Below, piece by piece: positions 34,060 through 41,875 of a DNA stretch of 64,000 nt. How positions within the stretch are numbered: the first letter of the stretch is position 1; each line of letters begins with the position of its first letter. Position numbers and translations under genes: made by a program. Origin of the DNA: Palsa-504 sp963819785 (GTDB lineage Bacteria > Actinomycetota > Actinomycetes > Streptosporangiales > Streptosporangiaceae); the NCBI GenBank assembly GCA_963819785.1, contig CAWFXW010000024.1, forward strand, positions 1 to 64,000, written 5' to 3'. Under the pieces are notes generated by a model, which saw only the letters and a program-made list of their open reading frames with translations, was not told where the DNA came from and ran no database searches.

Positions 34060-35970
34060 CTACAGCTCGATGCGCGAGCCCATGATGACGGTGCGGTCGC
34101 GCGGTAGCTGGAAGTATTCGGCGGCGTCGGCGGTGATCCGCGAGGTCGCGATGAACAGCCGCTTGCGCCAGCGGCTCATCCCCGGATCGTGGCCCGGGAC
34201 GAGCTCGATGCGCGACACGAAGTACGACAGCCTTTCCTCATCCAGGGTGGCGCTTTCCGCGGCGGCCTCGCGGATCAGCGGCAGCAGCTCCGGGACGTTG
34301 GTCTGGTCCATGTAGCCGAACCGCGCGGCGACGTAGGTGATCCGGTCGTCGGCGTATCCGAGGTCGTCGACCTGCAGCCGCTCCCCGGCGGGAATGTGCG
34401 GCGCGGGCGCCGTCTCGATCGAGAGGATCAGGACGTGGTGGTGCAGGATCTCGTTGTGCTCCACGTTCGCCCGCATCGCCAGCGGCGCCGTGTCCTTGCC
34501 GCGGTTGAGGAAGATGGCGGTGCCCGGCACCCGGTGCAGCGGGGGCTTCATGGCGTGCAGCTGATCGACGAACGCCGGAAGCGGGCCCTCCTCGTGGACT
34601 CGCCGCTGGGTGACCAGTTCGCGGCCCCTTTGCCACGTGGTGAGGATGGTGAACGCGATGACGCCGATCAGCAGCGGAAGCCAGGCCCCGTGGACCAGCT
34701 TGGTCAGGTTGGCGGCGAAGAAGAGCAGGTCGATGACGAGCAGGAGGCCGCCGCCCGCCAGCACGATCCACCGCCGCCAGCGCCACTGGTGACGGGCGTA
34801 GTAGAAGAACAGCAGGGTCGTGATCGTGATCGTGCCGGTCACGGCCGTGCCGTAGGCGAAGGCCAGCGCGGCCGAACTCCGGAACGCGAGCACCAGGGTC
34901 AGGACGGAAACCAGCAGCAGCCAGTTGATCCACGGGATGTAGATCTGGCCCATGATCTCTTCCGAGGTGTACTGGATGCGCAGCCGGGGGAGGTAGCCGA
35001 GCCGCGCGGCCTGGTGCGCGACCGAGAAGGCGCCGCTGATGACCGCCTGGGAGGCGATGACGGTCGCCACGGTGGCCAGGAACACCATCGGGAGCCGGGC
35101 CCAGCCCGGGGCCAGCAGGAAGAACGGGTTGCTGATGGTGGCCGGGTGACCCAGGATCAGCGCGCCCTGGCCCAGGTAATCCAGCACGCACGCCGGGAAG
35201 ACGACCAGCAGCCAGGAAAGCCTGACCGGCCCGCGCCCGAAGTGCCCCATGTCCGCGTACAGCGCTTCGGCCCCGGTGACGGCCAGCACGACCGCGGTCA
35301 GCGAGAAGAACGCGGTGCCGAAATGGCCGGCCAGGAAGCCGATCGCGTAGCTGGGCGAGAGCGCCTCGAGGATCACCGGGTGGGAGACGATGCCGCGCAG
35401 GCCGAGCGCGCCGAGCACGGTGAACCAGACGCACATGACCGGCCCGAACAGCCGGCCGACGGCGCCGGTGCCCAGCCGCTGGGCCAGGAACAGCAGGACG
35501 ATGATCGCCACCGTGATGGGGATGACCAGGCCGGACACCGACGGAGCGGCGACCTTGACCCCCTCGACCGCGGAGAGCACCGAGATGGCGGGCGTGATCA
35601 TGCTGTCGCCGAAGAACAGCGAGGCCCCGAAGATCCCGAGCGCCGACAGCACCACCTTCGCCCGGCGCCCGCCGGGCAGGGCCCGCCGGCGGATCAGGGC
35701 GATCAGCGCCATGATCCCGCCCTCGCCGTCGTTGTCGGCCCGCATCACGAGCAGGACGTACGTGACGGTGACGATGATCGTCACGGACCAGAAGATCAGC
35801 GAGACGACGCCGAAGACGCTGTCGTGCGACACCTTGACCGGGTGCGGATCGCCCGGATCGAAAAGCGTCTGCACGGTGTACAGCGGGCTGGTCCCGATGT
35901 CCCCGAAGACCACCCCCAGGGCACCAACCGCCAGAGCCGTCTGTGCGGTCGCGCGCTGGCTCACGCCCAC
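34060..35970 (-). CDS. kup: Low-affinity potassium uptake protein Kup
   Basis: The protein is 636 aa, the normal length for KUP/HAK/KT transporters. The family signature GDIGTSPLYTVQTLF lies in TM1, followed by GEGGIMALIALI, FGDSMITPAISVLSAVEGV, GTGAVGRLFGPVM and about 12 hydrophobic segments. The C-terminal ~150 residues form the cytoplasmic domain. It should import K+ with H+. The start is a GTG beside the ASCH gene region. A strong GC3 shadow frame on the opposite strand is not a gene. Confidence 0.95.
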   Translation of the reverse strand: MGVSQRATAQTALAVGALGVVFGDIGTSPLYTVQTLFDPGDPHPVKVSHDSVFGVVSLIFWSVTIIVTVTYVLLVMRADNDGEGGIMALIALIRRRALPGGRRAKVVLSALGIFGASLFFGDSMITPAISVLSAVEGVKVAAPSVSGLVIPITVAIIVLLFLAQRLGTGAVGRLFGPVMCVWFTVLGALGLRGIVSHPVILEALSPSYAIGFLAGHFGTAFFSLTAVVLAVTGAEALYADMGHFGRGPVRLSWLLVVFPACVLDYLGQGALILGHPATISNPFFLLAPGWARLPMVFLATVATVIASQAVISGAFSVAHQAARLGYLPRLRIQYTSEEIMGQIYIPWINWLLLVSVLTLVLAFRSSAALAFAYGTAVTGTITITTLLFFYYARHQWRWRRWIVLAGGGLLLVIDLLFFAANLTKLVHGAWLPLLIGVIAFTILTTWQRGRELVTQRRVHEEGPLPAFVDQLHAMKPPLHRVPGTAIFLNRGKDTAPLAMRANVEHNEILHHHVLILSIETAPAPHIPAGERLQVDDLGYADDRITYVAARFGYMDQTNVPELLPLIREAAAESATLDEERLSYFVSRIELVPGHDPGMSRWRKRLFIATSRITADAAEYFQLPRDRTVIMGSRIEL

Positions 35971-36081
35971 AGTACCCGCCTCTCAATGCCGCTGCCCCTG
36001 CACGCGACACCCTAACGAAACGGCAGGTCCAGCGCGCCGCCGCACCCGGGCGGCCGCATCAGCGGCTACGTCCCGCGGACC

Positions 36082-36972
36082 TCAGCCCGATACGCGGACC
36101 TCGTACCACAGCCCGCCGTTGAGGTCCAGGTTGTTGCCGTTGGCATCGCCGGGCCCGTTGTCGCCGATGTAGGTGTACAGCGGATGCCCGTCGTAGGTGG
36201 CCTGCTCCGAACGCCCGCCCCGGGTCACCGTTCCCAGCCTGCCCGTCACCCCCGGCCCGGCCCGGGGGGTGCCCAGGACCGGCGGCCAGTACGCGGAGCA
36301 TGCCCCGGAGCATGCGGACGCCGTCGAGGTATCGGGCGCGAACCAGTACAGCGTGAGCCCGTGCGCGTCGGTGAGCACCCGGGCCCCGCCGATCGTCACC
36401 GCCTTCAACGTCACCCGGGCTCCGCTCCCGGCCGAGGCCGGCGCCCCGCTCGCGGCGGTGGCCACCGCCACCCCGAGCAGCGCCAAGGCCAGCAGCGAAA
36501 TCGCCCCCACCCCGCCGATCAGCAGCGACACGGCCGAATGCACGCGGGCCACCCGGCGCGCCGCCGAACTGATCCAGCCGTCGGTCTCCTGCGTCGGACC
36601 CGCGGCCGCCACGGCCAGGGCCAGCGTCGCGAACGCGGCCACCTCGATCAGCCCGGCCGCGATTCCCGCGCGCGTCCGCACCTCCCGGAACCCGAACAAC
36701 CCGATCCACACCGCCAGCAGGTACGCGCTGAGCGTGGACAGCGCGAACGCCGCGCTCGCCGCCACCGCCAGCCGGCTGTGCGTCACGATCACGGCCACCG
36801 CGAGCGTCAGACCCCCGACGAACTGCAGCATGAACAGCCAGCCGATGGTCGGGATCGTCCGGTAGCCGGTCAGGTACAGGTCCAGGTGGATGCCGGCCGA
36901 CACGGCGAGCAGCATCGCTCCCGCGGCCCGGAGCGGCAGTCCGCCCGCCTGGCCGCGGCGGTGTCTGCCCAT
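36082..36972 (-). CDS. Membrane protein with C-terminal secreted-repeat (Lipoprotein_15-like) domain
   Basis: The product is 296 aa from ATG 36,972, behind GGGAGGCGGG. The N-terminal two-thirds hold five or six TM segments (GAMLLAVSAGIHLDLYL, TIGWLFMLQFVGGLTL, AGLIEVAAFATLALAV, LLIGGVGAISLLALALLG). The exported C-terminal ~105 residues are the COG4315-type repeat: VLTDAHGLTLYWFAPDTST, CSGACSAYWPPV, QATYDGHPLYTYIGD, GGLWYEV. The same domain recurs near 57 kb. Its role is unknown; related domains occur in haem- or redox-linked envelope proteins. Confidence 0.8.
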   Translation of the reverse strand: MGRHRRGQAGGLPLRAAGAMLLAVSAGIHLDLYLTGYRTIPTIGWLFMLQFVGGLTLAVAVIVTHSRLAVAASAAFALSTLSAYLLAVWIGLFGFREVRTRAGIAAGLIEVAAFATLALAVAAAGPTQETDGWISSAARRVARVHSAVSLLIGGVGAISLLALALLGVAVATAASGAPASAGSGARVTLKAVTIGGARVLTDAHGLTLYWFAPDTSTASACSGACSAYWPPVLGTPRAGPGVTGRLGTVTRGGRSEQATYDGHPLYTYIGDNGPGDANGNNLDLNGGLWYEVRVSG

Positions 36973-37226
36973 GGTCGTCACCCGCCTCCCCACACCCAGT
37001 AGACGTAGCCCGCTGGCCGCGGGTTCAACGCGACGAGCACCGGAAACCCCGGCACCGTCGGGCTGTCTTCCGGCCAGGTCACTGGCGTGCGTACCCATCC
37101 TGGAGCGCAGAGCAGCGTGAGCACCGCCGAAATGCCGATTCCGGCGGCAGCATTTTCCCGCAGTTCATCCAGGTTTGTCCCGGACGCCTCACCGGCCCCA
37201 GTGCTCGCGCCACATATTCTCGGGCC

Positions 37227-37652
37227 ATGACCGAGATCCCGCCCCCCGAGGCGGAACGCCGGCCGACCAAGCAGGTCATCGTCATCCGGCGCGACCTGCG
37301 GATGCGGCGCGGCAAGGAGATCGCCCAGGGCGCGCACGCCGCGACCGCCTGGCTGGCGGACCGGGTCCTGAACACCCTTTCTTCCGAACGGGCCGTGGAC
37401 CACGTGGTCCTGTCTCCTGCCGAGCGGGCCTGGCTGCAGAGCAGTTTCCGCAAGGTCACGGTCAAGGTGAACTCCGAGGAGGAGCTCGTCGCGGTCTACC
37501 AGAAGGCGCTCGACGCCGGCCTGGTGGTGCACCTGATCACCGATCGCGGGCTGACCGAGTTCGGTGGCATCCCCACCCGGACGTGCCTGGCCGTCGGCCC
37601 CGATTGGGACGACCTCGTCGATCCCGTTACCGGCGACCTCGAGCTCTACTGA
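37227..37652 (+). CDS. Peptidyl-tRNA hydrolase, Pth2 type
   Basis: The protein is 141 aa. The Pth2 fold is clear: KQVIVIRRDLRMRRGKEIAQ, then GAHAATAWL (catalytic His), KVTVKVNSEEELVAVYQKAL, GLVVHLITDRGLTEF and TRTCLAVGP. The first 12 residues are a disordered extension. Pth2 is archaeal/eukaryotic in origin but recurrent in actinomycetes, where it accompanies or replaces the bacterial Pth. It rescues peptidyl-tRNAs. It is monocistronic. Confidence 0.88.
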   Translation: MTEIPPPEAERRPTKQVIVIRRDLRMRRGKEIAQGAHAATAWLADRVLNTLSSERAVDHVVLSPAERAWLQSSFRKVTVKVNSEEELVAVYQKALDAGLVVHLITDRGLTEFGGIPTRTCLAVGPDWDDLVDPVTGDLELY

Positions 37653-37660
37653 GCTGAGGT

Positions 37661-38602
37661 CTACCGAGCCGGGCGCCAGGCCGGGTCACCGTACACGGCC
37701 GGGAAACCCTGCCGCCAGCTCGGGTACCGCGGCGTCCAGCCGAGCTCCCGTCTGGCCTTGGCGTTCGAGGCGCCGCGCGAGCCGTCGGCCATCATCACCG
37801 CGCCCTTGCCCGCGATCAGCCGGGCCAGCCACAGCGGCACGTGCCGGGGCGGCCTGGCGCCGAGCGCGGCCGCCAGCGCGGGCAGCCATTCCGACATGGG
37901 CGCGGGCTCGTCGTCGGTGATGTTGTACAGCCCGGCGGTGCCGCCCTCGAGCGCAAGCACGGTCGCCGCGGCGGCGTCGTCCAGGTGGATGAACGAGGAG
38001 ATGCCGCCGCCCGTCCCGATGACCGGGAACTGCCGCTTGCGCACCGGCGGGACCAGCCCGTCGTTGGCGGCCCCGTAGAAGCCGCCGTAGCGCAGCGCGA
38101 TCCCGCCCGCGCCGGTGACCGCGTCGTCAAGGTGCCGCATGGCGGCGTTGGTCTGGCGGGCCATGGCCGGCGGGTCCGGGTCGAGCCGGTCGGTCTCGGT
38201 CTTGACCGGCCCGCCCTCCCGCGCGTAACGGTAGCTGGCGAAGCTCTGCGCCACGAACCGGCGCACGCCCGCCTCCCGCGCGGCGGCCAGCAGCGCGTCG
38301 GTGCCCTCGGTCCGCAGCCGGTTGGTCGGCCCGAAGCTGCGGTCCAGGCTGCGGCCGAAGCGCACCCCGGCCAGCGCGGTCGCCTGATGCACGATCGCGT
38401 CGGGTTTGGCGTCCAGCACGGCCCGGCGCACCGCGCCCGCGTCGAGCAGGTCCAGCGCGACCGGTTCGGCGCCCAGCGCGCGCACCCGGTCGGCATTGCC
38501 CGGCGACCGGTGCGTGCCGGTCACCTCGTGCCCGCGCTCGATCAGCTGGGGAACCAGCCGGGTGCCGATCGCCCCGGTCGCCCCGACGACGAATACTCGC
38601 AT
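37661..38602 (-). CDS. NAD-dependent epimerase/dehydratase (extended SDR)
   Basis: The protein is 313 aa. The dinucleotide motif GATGAIGTRLVPQLIERGH opens the Rossmann fold. Asp in ALDLLDAGAV and the FVAQSFASYRYAREG segment follow, and LRYGGFYGAANDG matches the usual YxxxK-like active region of extended SDRs. ISSFIHLDDAAAATV is the conserved C-terminal motif. The Tyr-x-x-x-Lys pair is not canonical here, so it may be an atypical SDR. Substrate unknown. Confidence 0.85.
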   Translation of the reverse strand: MRVFVVGATGAIGTRLVPQLIERGHEVTGTHRSPGNADRVRALGAEPVALDLLDAGAVRRAVLDAKPDAIVHQATALAGVRFGRSLDRSFGPTNRLRTEGTDALLAAAREAGVRRFVAQSFASYRYAREGGPVKTETDRLDPDPPAMARQTNAAMRHLDDAVTGAGGIALRYGGFYGAANDGLVPPVRKRQFPVIGTGGGISSFIHLDDAAAATVLALEGGTAGLYNITDDEPAPMSEWLPALAAALGARPPRHVPLWLARLIAGKGAVMMADGSRGASNAKARRELGWTPRYPSWRQGFPAVYGDPAWRPAR

Positions 38603-38679
38603 CGCGCCCTCTCTCGTGTCCGGCGGGAAATCACTGCTATGACTCCATCCGGGGCGCGAATGTGACCGCCCGCCCGCGA

Positions 38680-38714
38680 GCGGGGAGCGGGGAGCAGGGA
38701 GCAGGGAGCAGGTC
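38680..38714. repeat. Heptamer tandem repeat (GCRGGGA)
   Basis: Units gcgggga, gcgggga, gcaggga, gcaggga and gcaggtc run head to tail between the starts and ends of two minus-strand genes. It lies just downstream of the XRE gene stop and could vary in copy number. Confidence 0.7.
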
Positions 38715-38723
38715 TGGCGGGAC

Positions 38724-39110
38724 CTAGCGGCCGAGCCGGGCCTCGCGGTGCGTGGCCCGCGACAGCGTGCGCTGGTTTTTGGCGGGCGCGGATTCGGCCC
38801 GCGGGGTGCCGTCGCTGGTGACGGTGTCGCCGCCCTTGACCGCGCTGAGCTCCACGTCGAAGCGCGCGTCGAGCGCCGTAGACAGCGCGGCCAGCGTGCG
38901 CAGCGTGAGGTTCTCGCCGCCGCTCAGGATCTGGCTGACCCGCCCGGGCGAGACGCCCATCCGGGTCGCGAGGTCGGCCCGGGTGAGCCCGCGCTCACGC
39001 ATGTACCAGTTGATCTCGTTGGTCAGCTGGGTCACGAGGGCGAGCAGCTCGTCCTCGATCCGGCCTTCCGTGGCCCTGTGGTCCGGCGAAGCGCCTGTTC
39101 CGAAGCCCAT
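38724..39110 (-). CDS. XRE-family transcriptional regulator
   Basis: The product is 128 aa from ATG 39,110. A helix with EDELLALVTQLTNEINWYM leads to the HTH: RGLTRADLATRMGVSPGRVS and QILSGGENLTLRTLAALSTA, a typical Cro/CI five-helix DNA-binding fold. The C-terminal ~40 residues are charged and probably disordered. Three TAGCTA words lie 70-90 bp upstream and are a plausible autoregulatory operator. Confidence 0.85.
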   Translation of the reverse strand: MGFGTGASPDHRATEGRIEDELLALVTQLTNEINWYMRERGLTRADLATRMGVSPGRVSQILSGGENLTLRTLAALSTALDARFDVELSAVKGGDTVTSDGTPRAESAPAKNQRTLSRATHREARLGR

Positions 39111-39178
39111 CAGTGCCTCCACTTCGTTACGGCCAGACCCGCTGCGGGCGTGGGGTGGTGACGTCTGGTACTTAGGTG

Positions 39179-39202
39179 TAGCTAAACGTATAGCTATAGC
39201 TA
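39179..39202. promoter_or_regulatory. Candidate XRE operator (three TAGCTA sites)
   Basis: TAGCTA occurs at 39,179-39,184, 39,191-39,196 and 39,197-39,202, within TATAGCTATAGCTA. TAGCTA is itself palindromic, so these form close-packed symmetric half-sites in otherwise GC-rich DNA, about 70 bp upstream of the XRE start. Confidence 0.55.
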
Positions 39203-39330
39203 AAGTTTCGCCGAGCTCGCGCCCTGGCAACCCGAGACCAGTTTATCGTTACAAAAACGTTACCTCAACGTAGCGGGCCCGGAGGCTCGGACGGGCTCCC
39301 AGCGGGCCCGCGGGATCTCGCCGGAGCCCT

Positions 39331-39361
39331 CGTCAAATAGTACTTCGTGTCTCATTTGACG
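39331..39361. promoter_or_regulatory. 8-bp inverted repeat overlapping a possible -35 box
   Basis: CGTCAAAT (39,331-39,338) and ATTTGACG (39,354-39,361) are perfect reverse complements 15 nt apart. The right arm contains TTGACG, which resembles a -35 element for the gene at 39,458, although no well-spaced -10 is obvious. Confidence 0.5.
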
Positions 39362-39457
39362 CGTGGTGGCCGAAAAACCCGCGTGGATAACTACTCTCGT
39401 GTTCAGGGAGGCGGCCGCTGGTGAGCGGGCAGCGGTCGTGAGCGAGGGGGTTCTGAC

Positions 39458-40231
39458 GTGCTTGGCCTGGTGTTGGGTGGTGTCATTACCTTTGCCGTGT
39501 CACTGCCGCTGGCCTGCATGATGCTGCGGTGGCGCTGCCGGGGAACCGGGCCCCCGTTCGGGCCGCGCGCCCGTTACTGGGCCGGTTTCATCGTCGTGGC
39601 CACGGCCAGTGCGGCCGCCGCCGTCGGCGTGCTCTGCCTGGCCGGCGGCCACGTGCCCGCCTATATCGGGATCCTGGTGCCGGGCGGGCTGGCGCTCGGC
39701 AGACTGCCGCCGCGGCGCGACCAGGAGATGCTCCCGCGCGGCTGGCCCGGCCTGCTGACCTCGCCGTTCAGCCGCCTGTACGACCGGATGGGCGAGGACC
39801 TGCAGGACTGGTGTGACACCCGGATCGAGGCGGCCCGGGGCCGGCCGCAGTGGATCGCGGACGCCGCGCGGTACTACTGGAACCAGCTGGGCCGCGTCAC
39901 CAACGAGCGGGCCCGCGCCGACCTGGACCGCTGGCTCCAGTCCATCACCCACAAGATCGCCATGGTGAAGCTGGTCGACCTGGAGCCCGGTTCCCGGCGG
40001 CTGCGCGCCGCCCTGGACGTGCACCCCGCCACGCAGCTCAGCCGCAAGTACCGCGAGGACGACCCGGCCCGCACCGCCGCCCGGCTGGAGACCGAGGCCC
40101 TCAACGAACTGCACCTGTTCCTCGCCTACGCCTACCGGCTCGGCTATCACGACATGCTGATCTACCCCTACCGCCCCGGCGCCCACCGCCCGGTAGCCCG
40201 GCCGGTCCAGCCCGTGAGCCCGGACCGGTAG
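39458..40231 (+). CDS. Hypothetical membrane protein with cytoplasmic helical domain
   Basis: A GTG start gives 257 aa. Two N-terminal TM helices (MLGLVLGGVITFAVSLPLAC and YWAGFIVVATASAAAAVGVL) are followed by a third weak one, then a ~170-residue soluble domain rich in helices (YDRMGEDLQDWCDTRIEAAR, RYYWNQLGRVTNERARADLD, and TEALNELHLFLAYAYRLGY). The family is not recognised. It is isolated and converges on the tetR gene. A dyad lies 100 bp upstream. Confidence 0.6.
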   Translation: MLGLVLGGVITFAVSLPLACMMLRWRCRGTGPPFGPRARYWAGFIVVATASAAAAVGVLCLAGGHVPAYIGILVPGGLALGRLPPRRDQEMLPRGWPGLLTSPFSRLYDRMGEDLQDWCDTRIEAARGRPQWIADAARYYWNQLGRVTNERARADLDRWLQSITHKIAMVKLVDLEPGSRRLRAALDVHPATQLSRKYREDDPARTAARLETEALNELHLFLAYAYRLGYHDMLIYPYRPGAHRPVARPVQPVSPDR

Positions 40232-40239
40232 GCACACGG

Positions 40240-41025
40240 TCACGCCGAGGCTGGGTCCCCGTCACGGCCGGCCAGGCTCTCGTCGATGAAGGCCAGCGTG
40301 AGCAGCTCGAGGTGATCGCGGGTTTCGGCCGGCACGTCCCGCAGCGGTCCCGCCCCGGCCAGCACGGCCATCCCGTGCACCGTGGACCAGACCGGGTATT
40401 CCAGCCCCGCGCGCCGCCGCCGGGACAGCACGCCCGCGTCGGCCAGCTCATCCAGCGCCGCGCGCAGATGATCCAGTGGCATGCGTTCCGCGAGGACCGC
40501 GGCGGGGGCCGCGGCCCCGTAGGCGTGCTGGTGCGGGACCGCGAACGCGGTGGCGAACAGCCCGGGTTCGTCCCGCGCGAACTCCAGGTACGCGATGCCG
40601 ATGGCGCCCAGCCGCCCGCGCGCCGCGGCCGGATCGCCGTACGCGCCGGGCACGCGGGCCACCCCGTCCGCCATCCGGCGGGCCAGCTCGCGCATGGCCG
40701 CCGAACACACCGCGGCCAGCAGCTCGTCCCGGTCCGCGAAGTGCCGGTAGGCGGCGTTGGGCACCACGCCCACCATCCGGGTCGCCTCCCGGAGCACGAC
40801 CGCGTCCGGCCCGCCGGCCCGGGCCAGCTCCAGCCCCGCGGCGACCAGCCCCTCCCGCACCGCCCCCCGCGGCCGCCGCCGCCGCTCCGTCCCGGCATTG
40901 TGCGCCGCCCGCGCGGCCGTCACCGCCGCGCTCCCTTCCGCCGGCCGTCCGCCGGCGCGCCCTGCCTCCTCCGCCCGCGCACCTGTCAGCGCCTGCCGCC
41001 TCTCCTGCGCCCGCGCGTCCGCCAT
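40240..41025 (-). CDS. TetR-family transcriptional repressor
   Basis: The product is 261 aa from ATG 41,025. A long Arg/Ala-rich N-terminal extension (~45 aa) precedes the TetR HTH: REGLVAAGLELARAGGPDAV, VLREATRMVGVVPNAAYRHF, ADRDELLAAVCSAAM. The ligand domain ends LELLTLAFIDESLAG and fits the TetR_C_33/WHG type. It is divergent from the carbonic anhydrase gene. A perfect 19-bp palindrome lies 15 bp before its start, so autorepression and control of the neighbour are likely. Confidence 0.9.
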   Translation of the reverse strand: MADARAQERRQALTGARAEEAGRAGGRPAEGSAAVTAARAAHNAGTERRRRPRGAVREGLVAAGLELARAGGPDAVVLREATRMVGVVPNAAYRHFADRDELLAAVCSAAMRELARRMADGVARVPGAYGDPAAARGRLGAIGIAYLEFARDEPGLFATAFAVPHQHAYGAAAPAAVLAERMPLDHLRAALDELADAGVLSRRRRAGLEYPVWSTVHGMAVLAGAGPLRDVPAETRDHLELLTLAFIDESLAGRDGDPASA

Positions 41026-41040
41026 CGCGCCAGAATAACA

Positions 41041-41059
41041 AAGTGGACGGCGTCCACTT
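41041..41059. promoter_or_regulatory. TetR operator, perfect 9-bp palindrome
   Basis: AAGTGGACGGCGTCCACTT consists of 9-bp arms around one central base. A second, imperfect copy (TGTGTACAGCGTCCACTA) follows at ~41,069-41,086. Both lie in the gap between divergent tetR and carbonic anhydrase genes, which is the usual place for a TetR site. Confidence 0.8.
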
Positions 41060-41102
41060 AACTCGCTAATGTGTACAGCGTCCACTAACGGAGGAGAACA
41101 TC

Positions 41103-41660
41103 ATGACCAGGATGACCCCGCTCATCGAACGCAACGAGCAGTTCGCCCGGAGCTACACCCCCGGGCCCCTCGGCCTGCCGGCCGCGCAGGTGCTGATCGT
41201 CGCCTGCCTGGACCACCGGGTCGACCCCGCGATCGTGCTGGGCCTGCGGCTCGGCGACGCGCCCGTGATCCGCAACGCGGGCGGCCGCGTCACCCCGGCC
41301 GTCGTCGACGACCTGGCCTTCCTCGCGTTCCTAGCCGGCGAGCTGTCCGGTGGCCAGGACGCGCGCGACACCCTGTTCGAGGTCGCGGTCGTCCACCACA
41401 CCCAGTGCGGCACCGGCTTCCTGGCCGACCCCGCCTTCCGGCACCGGGCCGCCGAGGCCACCGGCCTGTCCGAGGCCGCGCTCGAGGCCTCCGCGGTCAC
41501 CGACCCGCACGTCACGGTCGCGGCCGACGTCGAGCGGCTGCTCGCCTCCCCCCTGCTCTCACCCAAGGTGAGCGTCTCCGGCCACGTCTACGACATCGCC
41601 ACCGGCCTCGTCACCACCGTCGCCGACGCGCGCTACGCCGACCCGGTCGTCCGGCACTGA
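41103..41660 (+). CDS. Beta-carbonic anhydrase-like protein
   Basis: The protein is 185 aa, starting after GGAGGAG. The zinc-site motifs fit a beta-carbonic anhydrase: Cys35-x-Asp37-x-Arg39 (ACLDHRVDP), then VIRNAGGRV and His99-x-x-Cys102 (VHHTQCGTG). It hydrates CO2, if active. The C-terminal part is short, and the group is often found with TetR regulators in actinomycetes. It sits divergently from tetR with two palindromic operators between. Confidence 0.85.
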   Translation: MTRMTPLIERNEQFARSYTPGPLGLPAAQVLIVACLDHRVDPAIVLGLRLGDAPVIRNAGGRVTPAVVDDLAFLAFLAGELSGGQDARDTLFEVAVVHHTQCGTGFLADPAFRHRAAEATGLSEAALEASAVTDPHVTVAADVERLLASPLLSPKVSVSGHVYDIATGLVTTVADARYADPVVRH

Positions 41661-41798
41661 CAACCTCAGCCCCTGGCGATCCGCCAGCCCCTCAAACCAC
41701 ACACCAAGCCGTCCACCCAACCAATGGTTACGGCAACCTGATGGCTTTCTGTCTAGGCTGCCGTTCCCTGACCCGGATCGCGGATCCGCATGGGGCCC

Positions 41799-41845
41799 GT
41801 GTGCCACGACCCCCGCCTATCGGGGGTTGTGTGCCACAACCCCCG
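41799..41845. repeat. GTGTGCCACAACCCCC repeats with hairpin
   Basis: GTGTGCCACGACCCCCG (41,799-41,815) is followed by GTGTGCCACAACCCCCG (41,829-41,845). The second is part of a perfect hairpin: CGGGGGTTGTG (41,821-41,831), TGC, CACAACCCCCG (41,835-41,845). Further copies occur at 43,255-43,269 and 45,284-45,300. They frame the IS cluster. Confidence 0.75.
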
Positions 41846-41875
41846 AACGACCGCGGACGGCCCGCGGGGCACGGG

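Noticed and set aside
34189..36015. 608-codon open frame opposite kup
   Set aside because: It is a high-GC shadow (Asp/Gln/Arg/Gly-rich, no domain) of the clearly coding Kup gene.
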